NCBI GenBank assembly: GCA_035236585.1
Contig: CP141136.1
Coordinates: 48,873,136 to 48,937,135, forward strand
Source: Warburgia ugandensis
Taxonomy: Eukaryota > Streptophyta > Magnoliopsida > Canellales > Canellaceae
Length of the DNA: 64,000 nucleotides
Direction: 5' to 3'
Below, piece by piece: positions 34,048 through 46,745 of this stretch. Each line of letters starts with the position of its first letter. Position 1 is the first letter of the stretch. Below the pieces are notes generated by a model. The model made no database searches, was not told the DNA's origin, and was given only the letters and a program-made list of their open reading frames with translations. Made by a program: the position numbers and the translations under genes.

Positions 34048-36294
34048 CACCATATGTACCATGCACATGATCCATGGACTATGCCCATGGTTCAAAGTTC
34101 AAAAGTGACTAGAATTTACTATTTTAATGAAAACTAATATGCAACATAATCTATGAACTTGATAAACAACCTAAAAATTTAAATGGGTTCTTGAGTATTC
34201 AATAAAAAACAATGTTTAGATGGCTAGAAATAAAGCACAATTTAATGGGAAAATTTACATATTTTAAGTACTTAAGAACATCAACTTAAATAAAGCATAT
34301 TAAACAAATTTTTCTATGAAAAATAATAACTCAAATCTAAAGTACTTTGATAATAGAAAAAATCCATAACAATTCTTAACAAACATTACTCAATCATGCC
34401 AAAATACATTAAGAACTTTAAGCATAAACAAGTGCAAATTTCTAGAAATTGAGCAATAAACTATGACCTCAATCCCAATCTAAACAACAACAAAAATCCA
34501 ATCTAATGATCACAAACTAAAGTAAGATAACATGCAGAGAAAACCCAAAAAGTAATTCAAGAGAGAAAATGGCTGGGATGATGAACTAAGGGGAAAAAAT
34601 GGCTAAAACTAGGTGGCAGTGAAGGAGGAAAACATCTAACTCAAGGGAGGCTATTAATGGTCTAATTTTGGTGGCATTGCCTTATTTTTCACTGTTTTAC
34701 TTCTCTAGTTTTGTATGCTTAGTTTCACCCACCCTTGTATTCCTTTTGTTTCTTGTTTCCATTCCCTGAGTTTTCTTACTCATTCATCAAAGGTCCAAGT
34801 TCACTCTTCTCTTAGCTATCACTACCACTGAAGAGTGAACTTGGATCTTTGATGAATGAGTAAGAAAACTAAGGGAATGGAAACAAGAAACAAAAGGAAT
34901 GAAAGGATGGAACTAAGCATGTAAAACTAGAGAAATTAAGCAATGAAAAATGAAGACAATGAAGCTAAAACAATGAAAAAAAAATATTAATTGAACTGAA
35001 ACCCAAATAACCAAAAAAAGCTAAAAATCCAAAGGATGAATAGCACCAAAGAAGTTCCAAATTATAGTAGCAAATAACACCAAAGGAAAGCTATGTTTCA
35101 ATTTGTCTTACCCACCTCTAGTTGAAAAAACAAAATGTTGGAAGCCTTGGGAGATTTAAAGATGTTTTGGTTTCTCACTTAGGCAATGGCTGAATCAAGG
35201 AGGAAAGTAGATCTAGATCTAGGGTTTTTAATGAGGAAGGTTTGCTGAAGAATGAGGTAAGCATGAGGAGGTAAGAAAGAGAGATATGTAGGCTGGTTTG
35301 GTTGGTTTCCTAATTAGGATAGGGGGAGGCATCTTTTTTCCTTGAATGGTAAGTGAATCTCCCTCCCTTCTAATTAGATGGTGATTGGCTGTTGGAAAAA
35401 GTGAGAAAAAAGAAGAAGAAAAAAATATGAGAAAGGATGGAGGATAACCTAGGGTCTTATATACTTTGAATGGACTAAGATTTAGGGTTTCCAAATTAGG
35501 AGACCACTTGAATTTTCTCAACTAAGCAAGGGAAGCATCTTCTTCTAGGAAGGTGGCTCCCTTCGTGAGTTAAAAGCATGGAACTGTAAGATAAATGGTT
35601 TATTAGGTTTAGGAAATGGATTAGGACAGTGAAGTTTTCTCTCTTGATAGGTCCCATAATGCATGATCATCTTACCTTTTACAATTCTCTCTCAAAATCC
35701 CTTAAAAATCACACTTTTAATATAAGGATGTTGCTCATGCTCCAATCATGTGGTTCCACGTGGCACTCTTCCTTGGCTTGATGGCTCATTCCTTAGTGGC
35801 TTAAGTGGCTGCAATGCTTGACTTCAAGAATTGCGTAGCTTAGGTTCCTTAGGTTTCTTATTTGAACTATGAAACCTCATGAATGGCTTCAATTCTCGTG
35901 CAAAGTGGTCGAAAAACATGACTTTTTCAATGAATCATTTTAATTACATTTACTTTATTCTAATTTCTTCTCGAGACTTTGCCCCCCACAACCCCCCAGG
36001 GGTGCACCGTGAAGAACTCTGTCAAGCATAATATAGGTCGTCGGATCATCTTCTCACTTCTTACAAAAGAGTAAAAAACCTAATAAAATCTTAGAAAATT
36101 ATGATTATTCACATGCTTGCTTTGGATTAGTTGTTGAACCTACAAAAAATCGAACTTATAAATCATTAGGACAGATTTTTAGAAAAAACCGTACAAAATA
36201 TCAAATTTCTAGAAAAATCTTAGAAATAACACTGTATTTTATAACACATGGGCTACTAATTGGGTACTTTTTATACAAAATTGAACACTTATCA
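34048..36294 (-). mobile_element. Truncated Athila/Tat-type LTR with an inverted duplication
   Basis: It aligns with 10204-12342 from CATGATCCATGG onward and ends AACACTTATCA at 36294, the LTR start on the minus strand. The U5 part on the left is missing. Compared with the other copies it contains an extra inverted copy of about 130 bp (34681-34809). The frame 35228-35521 on the minus strand is LTR sequence, not a gene. Confidence 0.78.
34681..34955. repeat. Large inverted repeat (hairpin), two arms of about 128 bp
   Basis: The left arm 34681-34809 and right arm 34830-34955 are reverse complements with few differences over a 20-base loop. For example, GAAGAGTGAACTTGGATC (right) matches the complement of GGTCCAAGTTCACTCTTC (left), and both contain the complement pair of TGATGAATGAGTAAGAAAAC. 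The other copies of this LTR (near 2930 and 10860) have only the right-arm sequence, so the left arm is a copy-specific inverted duplication. Confidence 0.93.
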
Positions 36295-36497
36295 TATTTT
36301 AATAACTAGTTTAGTAAATTTGAAAACATTGAAAAGAACTAGAAGACTTTTGAAATAATCTAGAACTTATAAAACTTTTGAAATAATTTTAAAACATAGA
36401 AAACATTGGAGAGTTTAAAATTTTGGAAGTTTAGTATTGATTTGAAAACTAAAAATTTTGGGAAGTTTTAAACCAATAATGATTTGAATAAAATTAA
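36295..36497. other. Short AT-rich spacer
   Basis: Contains repeated GAAAACATT-, AACTTTTGAAATAAT- and GGAAGTTTA-like words but no recognised element. It ends in the target site copy ATTAA (36493-36497). Confidence 0.4.
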
Positions 36498-37667
36498 TGT
36501 GGTGACCTGGGTTTTTCAAACACATTTTCATAAATATTTGCAAAGGTAGGGCTCTGATTTTGAAAAATTTTAAAATTCAAATAACAGAAACATATTTTCT
36601 TTGAAATTGATTTGTCAAAAACCCGAGTGCCACATCAAATTACTTATCATATATAGATTTTTATATAAAATAAAATTTATATTGAATATCAATAGAAATA
36701 CTTTTATTGAAATCAGGATCAATCTAGTGGTTCACATACACAGCCCCAGTAATCATTACATACCTTGTCCAAATATTACAATCCAAATTGCAAAAAAATC
36801 AATACAATCTTTTCCAAATTAAATAACTTGAGCAATAGTTGGGTAATGATTACACTCAAGGTATAAGCCTATCTTAAAAAAAAACCGCAAGCCTCCATGC
36901 TTGTATCGAAAATAATATTTCATGCTTACAGACTGTGTGTCTGGTTATAATAGGACATGCCTATAACTTATTTCCTTAAGATTTGGAGGTTCAACTTATA
37001 TAGTTCAAATCTTCGCATGTATTTATTTCCACATCATTTGTTGCCTTAAGTAATTTCATAATTACTTAATCAATCACTTTGTATTCATTTCAACATCATT
37101 TGTTGATTCATACACAATTCTAAAGCAATTATAATCAATCTATGATTATGAGAATAAGATCATGTATAACGTACAAGTATCTTCTATATTAAATATATTC
37201 TTAAGGTCCACCTACCTTTACTTTCAACAATCCATCATCCCATTGATCTTGATCATCATATCCTTCAAGTATCTGTCAAATCATATAGATATATATATAT
37301 ATAGTCATTCCTCGACTCATTTATACTTCATAGTTGTTCTTTTGATCATCCTTACATAGGATGATTTAGATCTTTTTCCTTGGATCATATTGATTAAGGT
37401 CTAATCTATTGATCTATATTTAAATCTAACATTCATACTAACATAATATTATGTTTCTTATTATTCTTGATCATTCAAGATCTCCCTATGGATCTTGTTT
37501 GATCTTTGATTATCTCAATTACCATTTTTATTAGGATTAAATAGTTTACTATCCTTTTATGATCTTATTATTATTCAACCAGTTAATGTCTTATTGGTTG
37601 AAGATAGTATATTTATTTCCTAACACTATAGATAGCTCCTCCTTATTTCTAAATTGACTAAGGCTTA

Positions 37668-40600
37668 TGTGATGACCCAGGTTTTTGTAACACATTTTGT
37701 AATATATTTTCAAAGGTTGTGCCCTTAATAATAAAAAAAAAATTGCAAACAAAGCAGCAGAAATTCTTTTCTGTAGAACTTGTTTTGAAAAACCCAAGTC
37801 ATCGCTTCATACGTAACATAAGTAGAATTTTTATACAAGATAAAATTCCATTGAAGGAATAAATTTTTATTAAATTCCAAAATCCATCCAAGGTTCACAA
37901 TACATCCCAAATCCATTACAATACTTGTCCAAATTACATAATTCAAAAATCAAAGTTCACCATACGATGAAACTCTCATTACAATAGTAATATACAATTA
38001 CCTAGAATTTCATCATGCCAAAACGTAAGACATTTCACTATGCCTATCTCATATGCATCATAGTGCAAAAAAATCAAAGGATTACCATGCTACAGTCTGA
38101 TCCATACTAGCATGCTCGGATAACTACCCTTTTCACCACTGATACCACGGTGAAAAATATTGTGTCACTGCCCATATAGGGAGACAGAACTTTCATAGTG
38201 GTGGCCTTACCATAATTGGCCCACTTGACTTTTAGCCTCTCATAGGGCAAGGTATCTTTAAATCATCAAATTTTGGGAAGTGGGTGGCCAAACCCTCATA
38301 ACTCCCCTAGCATAGCATCCCCAGGCTTATGCCTATTTAAAACAAAACCACAAGTGTCCATGCTTGTATGCAAAATAGGTTTCATAGGTATTAGACAATC
38401 TGCTTATTTACTTAGGGATGGAATATCTTCTAGTTTCATATTCACTTAGAGTCTACTCCTCAATTTTTAATCATTTCATATGTGTTTGGTTCATAAGGGT
38501 TTCAGGGGATTTAATATAAGTATTAATATTACACTTGTCAACAGAAAGTCATGTGTTCAACATGTACATCCCATATAGATGCATTCATAAAATCCTCTTA
38601 CCTTCAACAAGTGATCCATCTCTTCAGATCTACCATGATCCTGGTTGGTGTATGAAATCTGTAAATTCATACATACTGTCAATATATATACAATTTGAAT
38701 AATCCTATTTATATTCTATGTCTAATCTTGCCCTTTGAAATAAAAGATTTAGATCTTGTATCCTATCATGATCTATCTTTCTCAAATAGTGTCTATCCTA
38801 TTGATCAATAGATCTGATGATTATAATGATCTTCTAATCTTTTAGATCTAAGTATTTTCTATTCTAAGTCTTTGGCTATTCTTTATTTGATCTTGATCTT
38901 TCATAGATCCTTTAATCAACAATTTATACTTATTGATAAAGATCAAGAACTTAGATTTTCTATCATCTAGTTCTCCTTTGATCAATGTTTAGTTGTTTGA
39001 TCATCTCAAAGGAAGATGATCTTGGTTCTCTTCCCTGAATCATATTTGATCAAGGGTTCAGATCTTCTATTTGATCTAAGATCTTCTGTTCTATTTGATC
39101 TAATGTTGCAACCAATATATATACACACACACATATATCATCATCAAGAAGTATTTATTTCTCTTTATTGCTCTTGATCATTCAAGATCTAGTGAATCTT
39201 GTTTGATCATCCCTATCTTACTTACAATTTTTATTAGGGTTAGATAATTTACTAACCTTTTATGCTCTTACTATTATTATTATTCAACAAGTTAATGTTT
39301 TACTAGTAAAAGATAACTTATTTCAACCTAAGTCTAGACTGTTCCTCTTATTTTCATAGCTTCTTTCTGATCTCAATTTCGAGTTTAGATGACTCCACAA
39401 TTAAACTATGAAGTTCACAATCATTCCTAGGGTCTAGATTTGATCTGGGCCCAGCGGAACAAATGGCCCAGATTGATTGGGTGGAACGATCACTGTGCAC
39501 TAGTCACCGGGATGCACGCGTCACACACTCCCCTAGGACTCGAGCTGTCGCGTGGCCGTTTTGTCAAAACAGCATCGCATGTGCATAGAGACACTGCCGT
39601 AGGGTGTGTCTCCATCCAACATTTCACAGTGCCTCCTCCAAATCCCGATTTGATTTGGAGATCAGACAATCAATTTTGGACGGTCCAATCAATCCTCTTC
39701 AATCAAAGGTTCAAAACTCTATAAAATTTGATGAAACTTATACCTTAGGGGTTTTGGACCCTTCTGGATCAAACGGACAGCTCAGATTTTTCATCTGACC
39801 CTTCCATCATCCAGAATTAAAGGGTTCTAGTCCTTACTTTATTTTTATAAGTTTTAACCTAAAACTAATTACAGAAAAATAAAAATTACATAAACCAACA
39901 TGAAATAAGTATAAGACTTGGTTTCACCTACTTGATTGGAGAAAACACATAGATTTGAAGCTCAATTTGAAATAAATACCCTTTGACGATAAGATAGCCC
40001 GATAGTCCCTTGTTTTGTAATTCCCATTGATTGTACTATTGGATCTTGAAATTGATTTGGGGCTTTTGTAGATAAGGCAGTCTAGGATTGTGTGGATGGT
40101 GGGATTTCTGAGATTCAATTTGGAACAGAGTGCCTAATTGAATTTAGGTCTCTTGTTCCAATTAGTGAGAGGAGAGAGAAAGTATAAGAAGGGAGATTTT
40201 TTAGTGTTTTGGTATTTCTGGAAGCAATCTAGATCTGGTTTTTTAAAGTAAGCAAGATGATTAAGTGGGAATTTTAATGAACATTCTTGGAGGATTTTTG
40301 GAGGGGTATTTATAGGTGTTTTGCATTTTTCATAATTACTTGTAATAATTATATTTTAATTCTCCTTCTCCACTAGCAGCTAGTAGTGGTTTGACCACTC
40401 ATTACATGTTTTCTGATCGTTGGATTCGTTTGTGGGCCCCGTGGTGTGTGAAAGGACCATTTTGCCCTTTTATGGAGAAAAATCCATTTTATTTTCCCGA
40501 ACTTAGAATTGAGAGTAGTTAGTAGTGTTGGAATTGTATTTCTGAGTACATTCTAAATATTGATTCCTTAGATCTTAGTTATTGGTAAAATTATCATTTT

Positions 40601-40780
40601 ACCCTTCTATTCATAAAAATGAAGAAAATTAGGGATTTTTTTTATTTTAACTCAGAATTGACCGTATTAAGTGTCATTTCGATTAGTTTTTCGAGTACAT
40701 TCATAATTTTTAAGTTTTAAATCATGTTTTAATCTCTATAAAAAGAGAATTTCCAAGAACCTAATATTCTGGCCTAACAA
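37668..40780 (-). mobile_element. Nested long LTR with internal and end deletions
   Basis: It begins TGTGATGACCCAGG and follows the 18857 solo LTR. The equivalent of about 19165-19555 is missing at 37980. A second deletion at 39355 removes the equivalent of about 20803-21948, with the short shared word TTTC-CA at the junction. It keeps about 220 bases (39460-39690) that the 18857 copy has lost. The right end stops near GGCCTAACAAA, short of the expected end, and the host LTR also lacks about 40 bases there, so a deletion spans that junction. Confidence 0.8.
40307..40314 (-). promoter_or_regulatory. LTR TATA box (nested LTR)
   Basis: TATTTATA on the plus strand, in GGGGTATTTATAGGTGTT, equivalent to 22669-22676. 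Confidence 0.65.
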
Positions 40781-40784
40781 ACAT

Positions 40785-40922
40785 GTAAGGAGGCATTTAG
40801 ACCTCACAAATATTGCCAGAAGGTGGGGGAAGAGCAATGCTCTATCAGGGAACGCCCTTAACCACCATGTTCAGCATTTGCTGTTGACTTTAGCTCAACC
40901 TTCATAAGGTTCTTATGAGCAT
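40785..40922 (-). promoter_or_regulatory. Conserved LTR block (third copy)
   Basis: Belongs to the 3' LTR of the 36498-50993 element, just right of the nested LTR. Matches 48485-48605 and 20861-21002. Confidence 0.5.
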
Positions 40923-42650
40923 TAAACCCTAAGTACTCTTGCTATTTGATTTTAATTAAATCCATAAACATTTAAAATGTCATTCATGGGATTTATTATT
41001 CTCCTAATTTGGGCCATGGAAATGATATTCCTTATATTGTCCTACTAATTATAGCCCTTACTATCATTAAGTCCATGTCCACATTGTAAATGTTCATCAA
41101 TATATATTTTCATTTAATTATATTTTTCATGTAATTTTCATAACATGAACAATTAAAGAGTAAATAAATAAATCTAACAATTAAATATACTAAGCAAATA
41201 AAAGAACGTTTACAATAATTCACATGCTCATTTGAATGCATCATATTTATTCATTTTGATCAAATGATCATATTTTGATTTCTATTTAATTTAGATCTTC
41301 AATTTTCATTTTTATTCAGATCTATCACATTATCTTAATGTGATATCATCACTAGATCAATGATTAATCTCATCAAATGATCTGATCTTTCTTCATCCAA
41401 CTGATCAATAAGATCTTAAGTCATTTTATCAAAATTAAGGGCATAGATCTAATCTATCCCAAATTAGCCACATCAGGCTAATCAATCCATATGATCTTAA
41501 CTTTAGATCATCATTCAAACTGATTTTAATGGTCCATCATCCTTGATCACTCAAATCAATTAAATTCATGATCATTTTTAAGATTTCTCTTCCATTAAGA
41601 TTAATTTCCTTAATTTATCCCAGATCAGTAACATCTAACTCTTGATTCCATGTTCCCTCATCACTAGATCACTGATGGATCAGAAATCCAAGGTCTGATC
41701 ATGTTAGATTTAACTGATCTTGGGAATTAATACCACTTTTTGTAATTTATAGAATTTTACAATGAATAAAACCTAAATTTTATGTTTCCATTAGATTCTA
41801 CTCTTTACCAAGAATCTAGAGCTTCTTTTCAATCTTGATTTGGAGTTAAAATGAGCTTTAAATTAAGATTTTAAGTTTTTAGATCAAAACAAAGGCCCAG
41901 ATTCAATTTGGCCCTTTGGATTGACGAGGACGATCAGCAGCCAATCTTTGCCTCGTTCCACTAGTGATAGGTAGTGTATGGGGAGGGGTGACTTGGGATA
42001 GCCGGGATGGTCCGATCTAGACCATCAAATTAGCTCTTCCCTAGATCAACAGCCAGATCTAATTGAAATCAAAAGATGAACCTAGATCTGGGGGTTTTGG
42101 AACCCTCTGAATCAATCCAACAGTTCAAAATTCACAAATAACATGGTTTCACTAGATTTTTCAAGCTAGATCATCAGTATTGGATTCACCAGAGAAATCT
42201 AATCGAAAAATTCAATCTGTTGATCATCTTGCTCTAAAAACTACTGGAATAAATAGTGGAGGATGAGGGGTACCTACTCGTAGCATCCAGAATAAAAAAA
42301 TATGGCCGAAAAATCAAGATCCATGCGAAAAATTCCAAGGTCGCTGGAGTTACTATTGTTTGGTGATTTCACCAATGAATAATTCTTTGATCATCGTGAA
42401 ATCATAAGGCTTTTGAAGCTTATGAAATTTCGAACAGAATGAACGGTCAAGATCGTATTTCAAAGGTTGAAAATGGATGCCTAATTGAAAAAATAGTGCC
42501 CACGTGAAACCCTAGGTCCATCAAGGACGATGCGTTTATCGACGTGCCTAACAGATCTAGGGGAATATTCACCTCAAGTGCGTTCGTAGATGCGCTCTGT
42601 GGCTGTAAAGGGAAGAGGAAAAAAGAAAAGGAAAAAGAAGGAAAAAGGAA

Positions 42651-42653
<3 letters not shown>

Positions 42654-42744
<91 letters not shown>
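42654..42744. repeat. (GA)n microsatellite, about 45 repeats
   Basis: An uninterrupted GA run lies in the leader part of the 3' LTR, about 58 bases from the TATA box. The matching site in the 5' LTR (near 50490-50510) has only a short GAGAGAGA, so the run expanded after insertion. The Arg-Glu frames it creates (42544-42784) are not genes. Confidence 0.97.
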
Positions 42745-42747
<3 letters not shown>

Positions 42748-42801
42748 AAAGAGGGGGAGAGTCTTAGGGATTTTTGAAATTTAGTGGGAATGTTAAGGGG
42801 G

Positions 42802-42809
42802 TATTTATA
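42802..42809 (-). promoter_or_regulatory. LTR TATA box (3' LTR)
   Basis: TATTTATA in GGGGGTATTTATAGGGCTG, matched by 50564-50571 in the 5' LTR. Confidence 0.65.
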
Positions 42810-43241
42810 GGGCTGTTTTTGAATTATTTAATTAAAATTTTAATTATTTTAATTATAAATAATTTTTCACTTTTCTTAGAAAATTAAAAGCATATTCCTG
42901 ATCATTTTATTTTTCATCATTGATATTCCTTGTGCTAGCTTTCCCCTAGCTCAACTAACTTTTGTGGACCCCACACAAAAGTGAAATGACCATTTTACCC
43001 CTATGGGCAAATATAAATTTACAAAAATTACAAAAAATAGGAATTTTTCCCCCGATCTCAAATTTCAACGTGCTTACTATCATTTTGACTGGTTTTCCAT
43101 GAATGATTCCAAATATCTATGTTTCAAGACCCGATTCTTTTTATAAAAGAATAATATTATATTGAATATAATATTCTACCTCAATTTTTGTAAAAATTCT
43201 AATTAATTCCAAATAATTCTAGAAAAATTGGGGCTTTCACA

Positions 43242-43256
43242 TTCTTGCCCACTTAT
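43242..43256 (-). other. Polypurine tract (decayed) and end of pol
   Basis: The minus strand reads AAATTTCTATAAGTGGGCAA then GAA before the LTR start TGTGAAAGCCCC. This matches the chromovirus end GACGAAATTTCTTTAAG plus G-rich tract. It shows that the very end of the internal region is retained. Confidence 0.65.
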
Positions 43257-45213
43257 AGAAATTTTTTCCTTGAAATTTAATATAACAACTCTCTTATGAG
43301 TTATTATCATCTCATTTATAAATTTTCTTCTATATCTTGTTCTGTGAAATATTGACACTTAAGGAAATCTTTTATTCCCCGTTTGATTGATCAATCATAT
43401 TACATTTTCCTTAAAGGTAGAATTTATCAATGTTATAAAACTTGTCGGATAATTTAGCCATCTAGGTTAAATCATAATGACTATCCTGACATTTCCTAAC
43501 ATTTCAAAATGACTAATTCTTGTGACTAATCCTCTTGTTCATATTTCATATTTCCTTTGACTAGTGTCATCAATCCTTACTTTACCAGTTAGTAATTCTC
43601 ATAATATTTTTTTTTATCATACTGTTACTCCCCATTTCATTCAATAGAAATACTCCTTACAAAACCTCCAAGTTATGGATAGTTCTTTAACATCAACCAA
43701 GGGTAAAATGTTAAATCTCAATTGAAGTCATTTATGTTCTCAGTATAACCTTCCAACCTTTGGAAGTAAATATTTCATATCAATTCAAACTATCCATACT
43801 TCTATATCATTTTCTTTTGATGATATTCCCTTCCTCAAATTTTCACTATCATCTTGTCATAACTTTTGCAAAAACTATTCTTTTAATATCATTGTGTCAT
43901 ATAAATATTCTTGAAGTTCTCATAATTAGTGAATTACTTTACCACTGTATAGGTAACACTAGTGTTACAAATTCAAAAATGTATACTTGAAAATCATTAT
44001 GAAGCATCCACAATAACTTTTCTATATCCTTTCTAACTCCTTATATGAAATACCATAGTAACTTCCTTAACTCCAATGAAGGATCAACATCAAAATTATC
44101 CTCATATGTCATCGAAATTTACTTTCTCTATCTAGTCTTTACACTTACCAAATTTGGTAAACATTTTAATTCATGAGGTTTCAAAGTAAATCCATATATC
44201 TTCAATACATACTGTTTCTCATTTATTTAAGAAAACTTTCCTTTATCAAATTCATAAATATCATTTATCCCAAAAGTATAACTCAAAATTTATATTGAGT
44301 TTTGAATGGTGTCTTTCATTTCTAACTCACATTTTACGAGACTTGAGGTTACTTAACCTCCTTAATAACATTATTCACCATTTTAATTAGTGCATAATCA
44401 CAATAATCTATCCTTTCTCTGATAGTATTTGGTGTTCTCCAAAATAACTTATTTGTCAGATAACTCCTCTGTCTAATAGTCCTTATAATTGACTTTTCCT
44501 CTTATTTAGATCATCTGATGCCATCTTCTAAAATACCATAAAGAATTTGAGATGTAATAAGTAATAATTCAATAACAACTCAATCTCATATTAGATTGAA
44601 AATCTTGAAAACTTCTCAATATATCTTGAAATTTTCTAATTATATCCTTCTCCGTAATCTTGAATTATTCAACCTCTATAATCACCACATTTATTCAAAA
44701 TGTTTGACTTTCAAAACAATATGTTTAGCTTCCTGTATTTGTTTACAGGGTCTTATTTCTCATATACCATGACTATTTCCTCACCAATGTGAAAAAATGT
44801 ATTTTTCTTTTTACTATAGTCCATAATTATTCCAATATACCAAAATCAATCATATCAATAGTACAAGATCAATATCCATCTTAATTTTGATGATCTCTTG
44901 TGCTGACTCATCTACTAACTTATCTTAGTAACTTCATATTTGATGTATAAGATGTATGGGCTATGATCTCATTGTGAACTATATACTATCATGGTTAACT
45001 TGTTTTTTTAAAAATTTTGGGATTGTAATTTCCCACTTTCACTATTCTTCTTTGTCTGATTTATCTCTAAATTTTTCCTCAAGTGTAAAACAATAATTCC
45101 TTCTTACTTCAGAAATTAATCATCTATTTATCAAATTTATTCTCCTTTATTGATTTTGGAGAGAAATACTCACTATTTCCTTGAATTATTCTCAAGTAAT
45201 TTCATTTTTATTT
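43257..45213. other. Internal region without recognisable pol
   Basis: RT, RNase H and integrase should lie here. Reading the minus strand I find none of their motifs, only AT-rich sequence with short frames (for example 43760-43990 plus). Either the pol gene was deleted and replaced, or this is a non-autonomous derivative carrying gag and protease only. Confidence 0.45.
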
Positions 45214-45723
45214 CTAATATTGATTCTTCAGAAATTTTAGTTTTACCTTTCCTATAAGGGTTGAAAATTTTGTTATCCTTACTAACTCATTGACTGGAGT
45301 TATCACATCAAAGTTATACCTCAGATCTTCCAATGGTAAATTTATAATTGATGCAATTTCACAGGAGATAAAGGAGTGTATAAATCCATAATCAAGCAGT
45401 ACTTTTGCATAGTTATTAGATATAATCAAAGTACCTTCAATCACTGCATTTGAGAGTTGGGCTTGACCGTCAGTAATAGTAAATACCCTTGCTTGTTGTC
45501 GAGGGATATTCTCTAATTTTGCATCCTTAATTGCTAGTTGTTTATTGTAATTATTTGCCATGTGTCCTAGTTCTCCACATTTATAACACTGGATTGGAGG
45601 TTGTTGTTGTATTGGATTAGGGCATATATTCCCAGGGTGGAATCTTCTACATTTGGGACAATGCCTTTGATTTTGTCCAAAGGTGGGATTTCCTTGAATT
45701 CTTGGTGGCCTGAAATTATTCAT
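45214..45723 (-). pseudogene. Gag zinc knuckles and protease start
   Basis: The open frame of 169 codons contains CPKCRRFHPGNIC (residues 22-34; the histidine spacing is one short of a standard CCHC). It continues with CYKCGELGHMANNY (46-59), a CCHC knuckle whose last Cys is Tyr. LLDYGFIHSFIS follows at residues 109-120; this is the retropepsin active-site motif with the DSG/DTG changed to DYG. NLPLEDLRYNFDVITP follows as in active relatives. The frame stops inside the protease. In an intact element the knuckles bind RNA and the protease matures Gag-Pol. Confidence 0.88.
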
Positions 45724-46632
45724 GGGCCCTTACTTTGTTAAAAGGTCTTGAATTAAAGTTTCCCATCTGTACTCTTTTTCCATTTTGATTTTGTGTAAAA
45801 TTCTCCTCAAATCTGGAGGCCATTTCTACGCATTCTGCTAAAGTCGTGAGTTTGGTACCCAACATCTTAGTTCTTAATCTTGGATGAAGTCCTCTCAAGA
45901 ATCTGCCAGTTGTCTGCCTATCCGTACCACATATATGTGGTGCTAACCTCTTCAACTGTATGAATTTGTTTTCATACTCTACAACAGACATATTCCCTTG
46001 TTGTGGATCTAGGAATTCTTTTTACTTTTTGAATTGAACATGAAGAGGAAAATATTTGTTGTTGAAAACCTCTTTAAATTCTTCCTACGAGATATTTTTT
46101 GGGTTTGAAAAGAAATTCCTCTTTGCTAATCTCCACCAGAAGGCAGCTTCTTATTTCAAAATATAAGTGGCCATCTTAACTTTTACTTCTTCTGTAGTTC
46201 ATAAGACTTCAAAAGTCTTCTCAACCTCATATATCCATTCATTGGCTTTTTCAGCATCACCCTTTCCATTATAGCCTATCACCATCTTCTAAAATCTTTC
46301 CACCATTTGTCCAAATTCTTTGGTGATAATTGAGAATTTTCAGTTACTCCCATAGGTATAGGTGAAAAATGATCTTGTACTGGTGTTCAAGTATTATTTC
46401 TTTGAACAGGTGTGCTGGGCCCCAATTCATGCTGAGCTGGAGTTGGTGCACTTTGTATTGCTTTAGGCTCTATAAGTGCTTGAGGTTGTTGAAGATGGGG
46501 AAGAAGACCTTGTAGTACTCTTGTTATAATTTCCTCCACTGTATTTTCTTGGGATGAATTCTCCATAGTGGAATCACTAGTCCTTTGAGCCATCCTCCTA
46601 GTCCTCTTAGGTGGCATCTGCTCATAAATCAA
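45716..46632 (-). pseudogene. Gag capsid region (decayed)
   Basis: The likely start is MPPKRTRRMAQRTS, with the Met at 46617, followed by a coiled-coil-like stretch VEEIITRVLQGLLPHLQQPQ. After 46387 the frame is broken, but pieces read GDAEKANEWIYEVEKTFEVL, EAAFWWRLAKRNFF, ISWEEFKEVFNNKYFP and QQGNMSVVEYENKF. Then the open part 45716-45991 gives GRFLRGLHPRLRTKM and LAECVEMASRFEEN. These are the ordered motifs of the chromovirus gag (retrotrans_gag family). Several stops separate them. Confidence 0.88.
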
Positions 46633-46733
46633 AATTTCTATATAAACACTATTTAACTAATTCTATCCTAACCTAAATTTGGATTCTCATCTTAATATTG
46701 GACATATAAGGGCTGTATGTGACTAGATGAACC

Positions 46734-46745
46734 GCTCTGATACCA
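46734..46745 (-). other. Primer-binding site, tRNA-iMet type
   Basis: GCTCTGATACCA is the exact reverse complement of TGGTATCAGAGC. It lies two bases from the LTR border at 46748, so the element reads leftward. Confidence 0.93.

Larger units (their letters stand above)
36498..43241 (-). mobile_element. 3' LTR, interrupted by a nested LTR and carrying a deletion
   Basis: It matches the 5' LTR at 46748-50993. In the first 290 or so bases I count roughly two dozen differences by eye. The part equivalent to about 47120-47590 is missing (junction near 36865). The nested LTR sits between AAGGCTTA (37667) and the conserved block (40785). The LTR ends GGGGCTTTCACA at 43241. Confidence 0.87.

Noticed and set aside
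42544-42784. Two plus-strand frames rich in Arg-Glu
   Set aside because: They are translations of the (GA)n microsatellite in an LTR.
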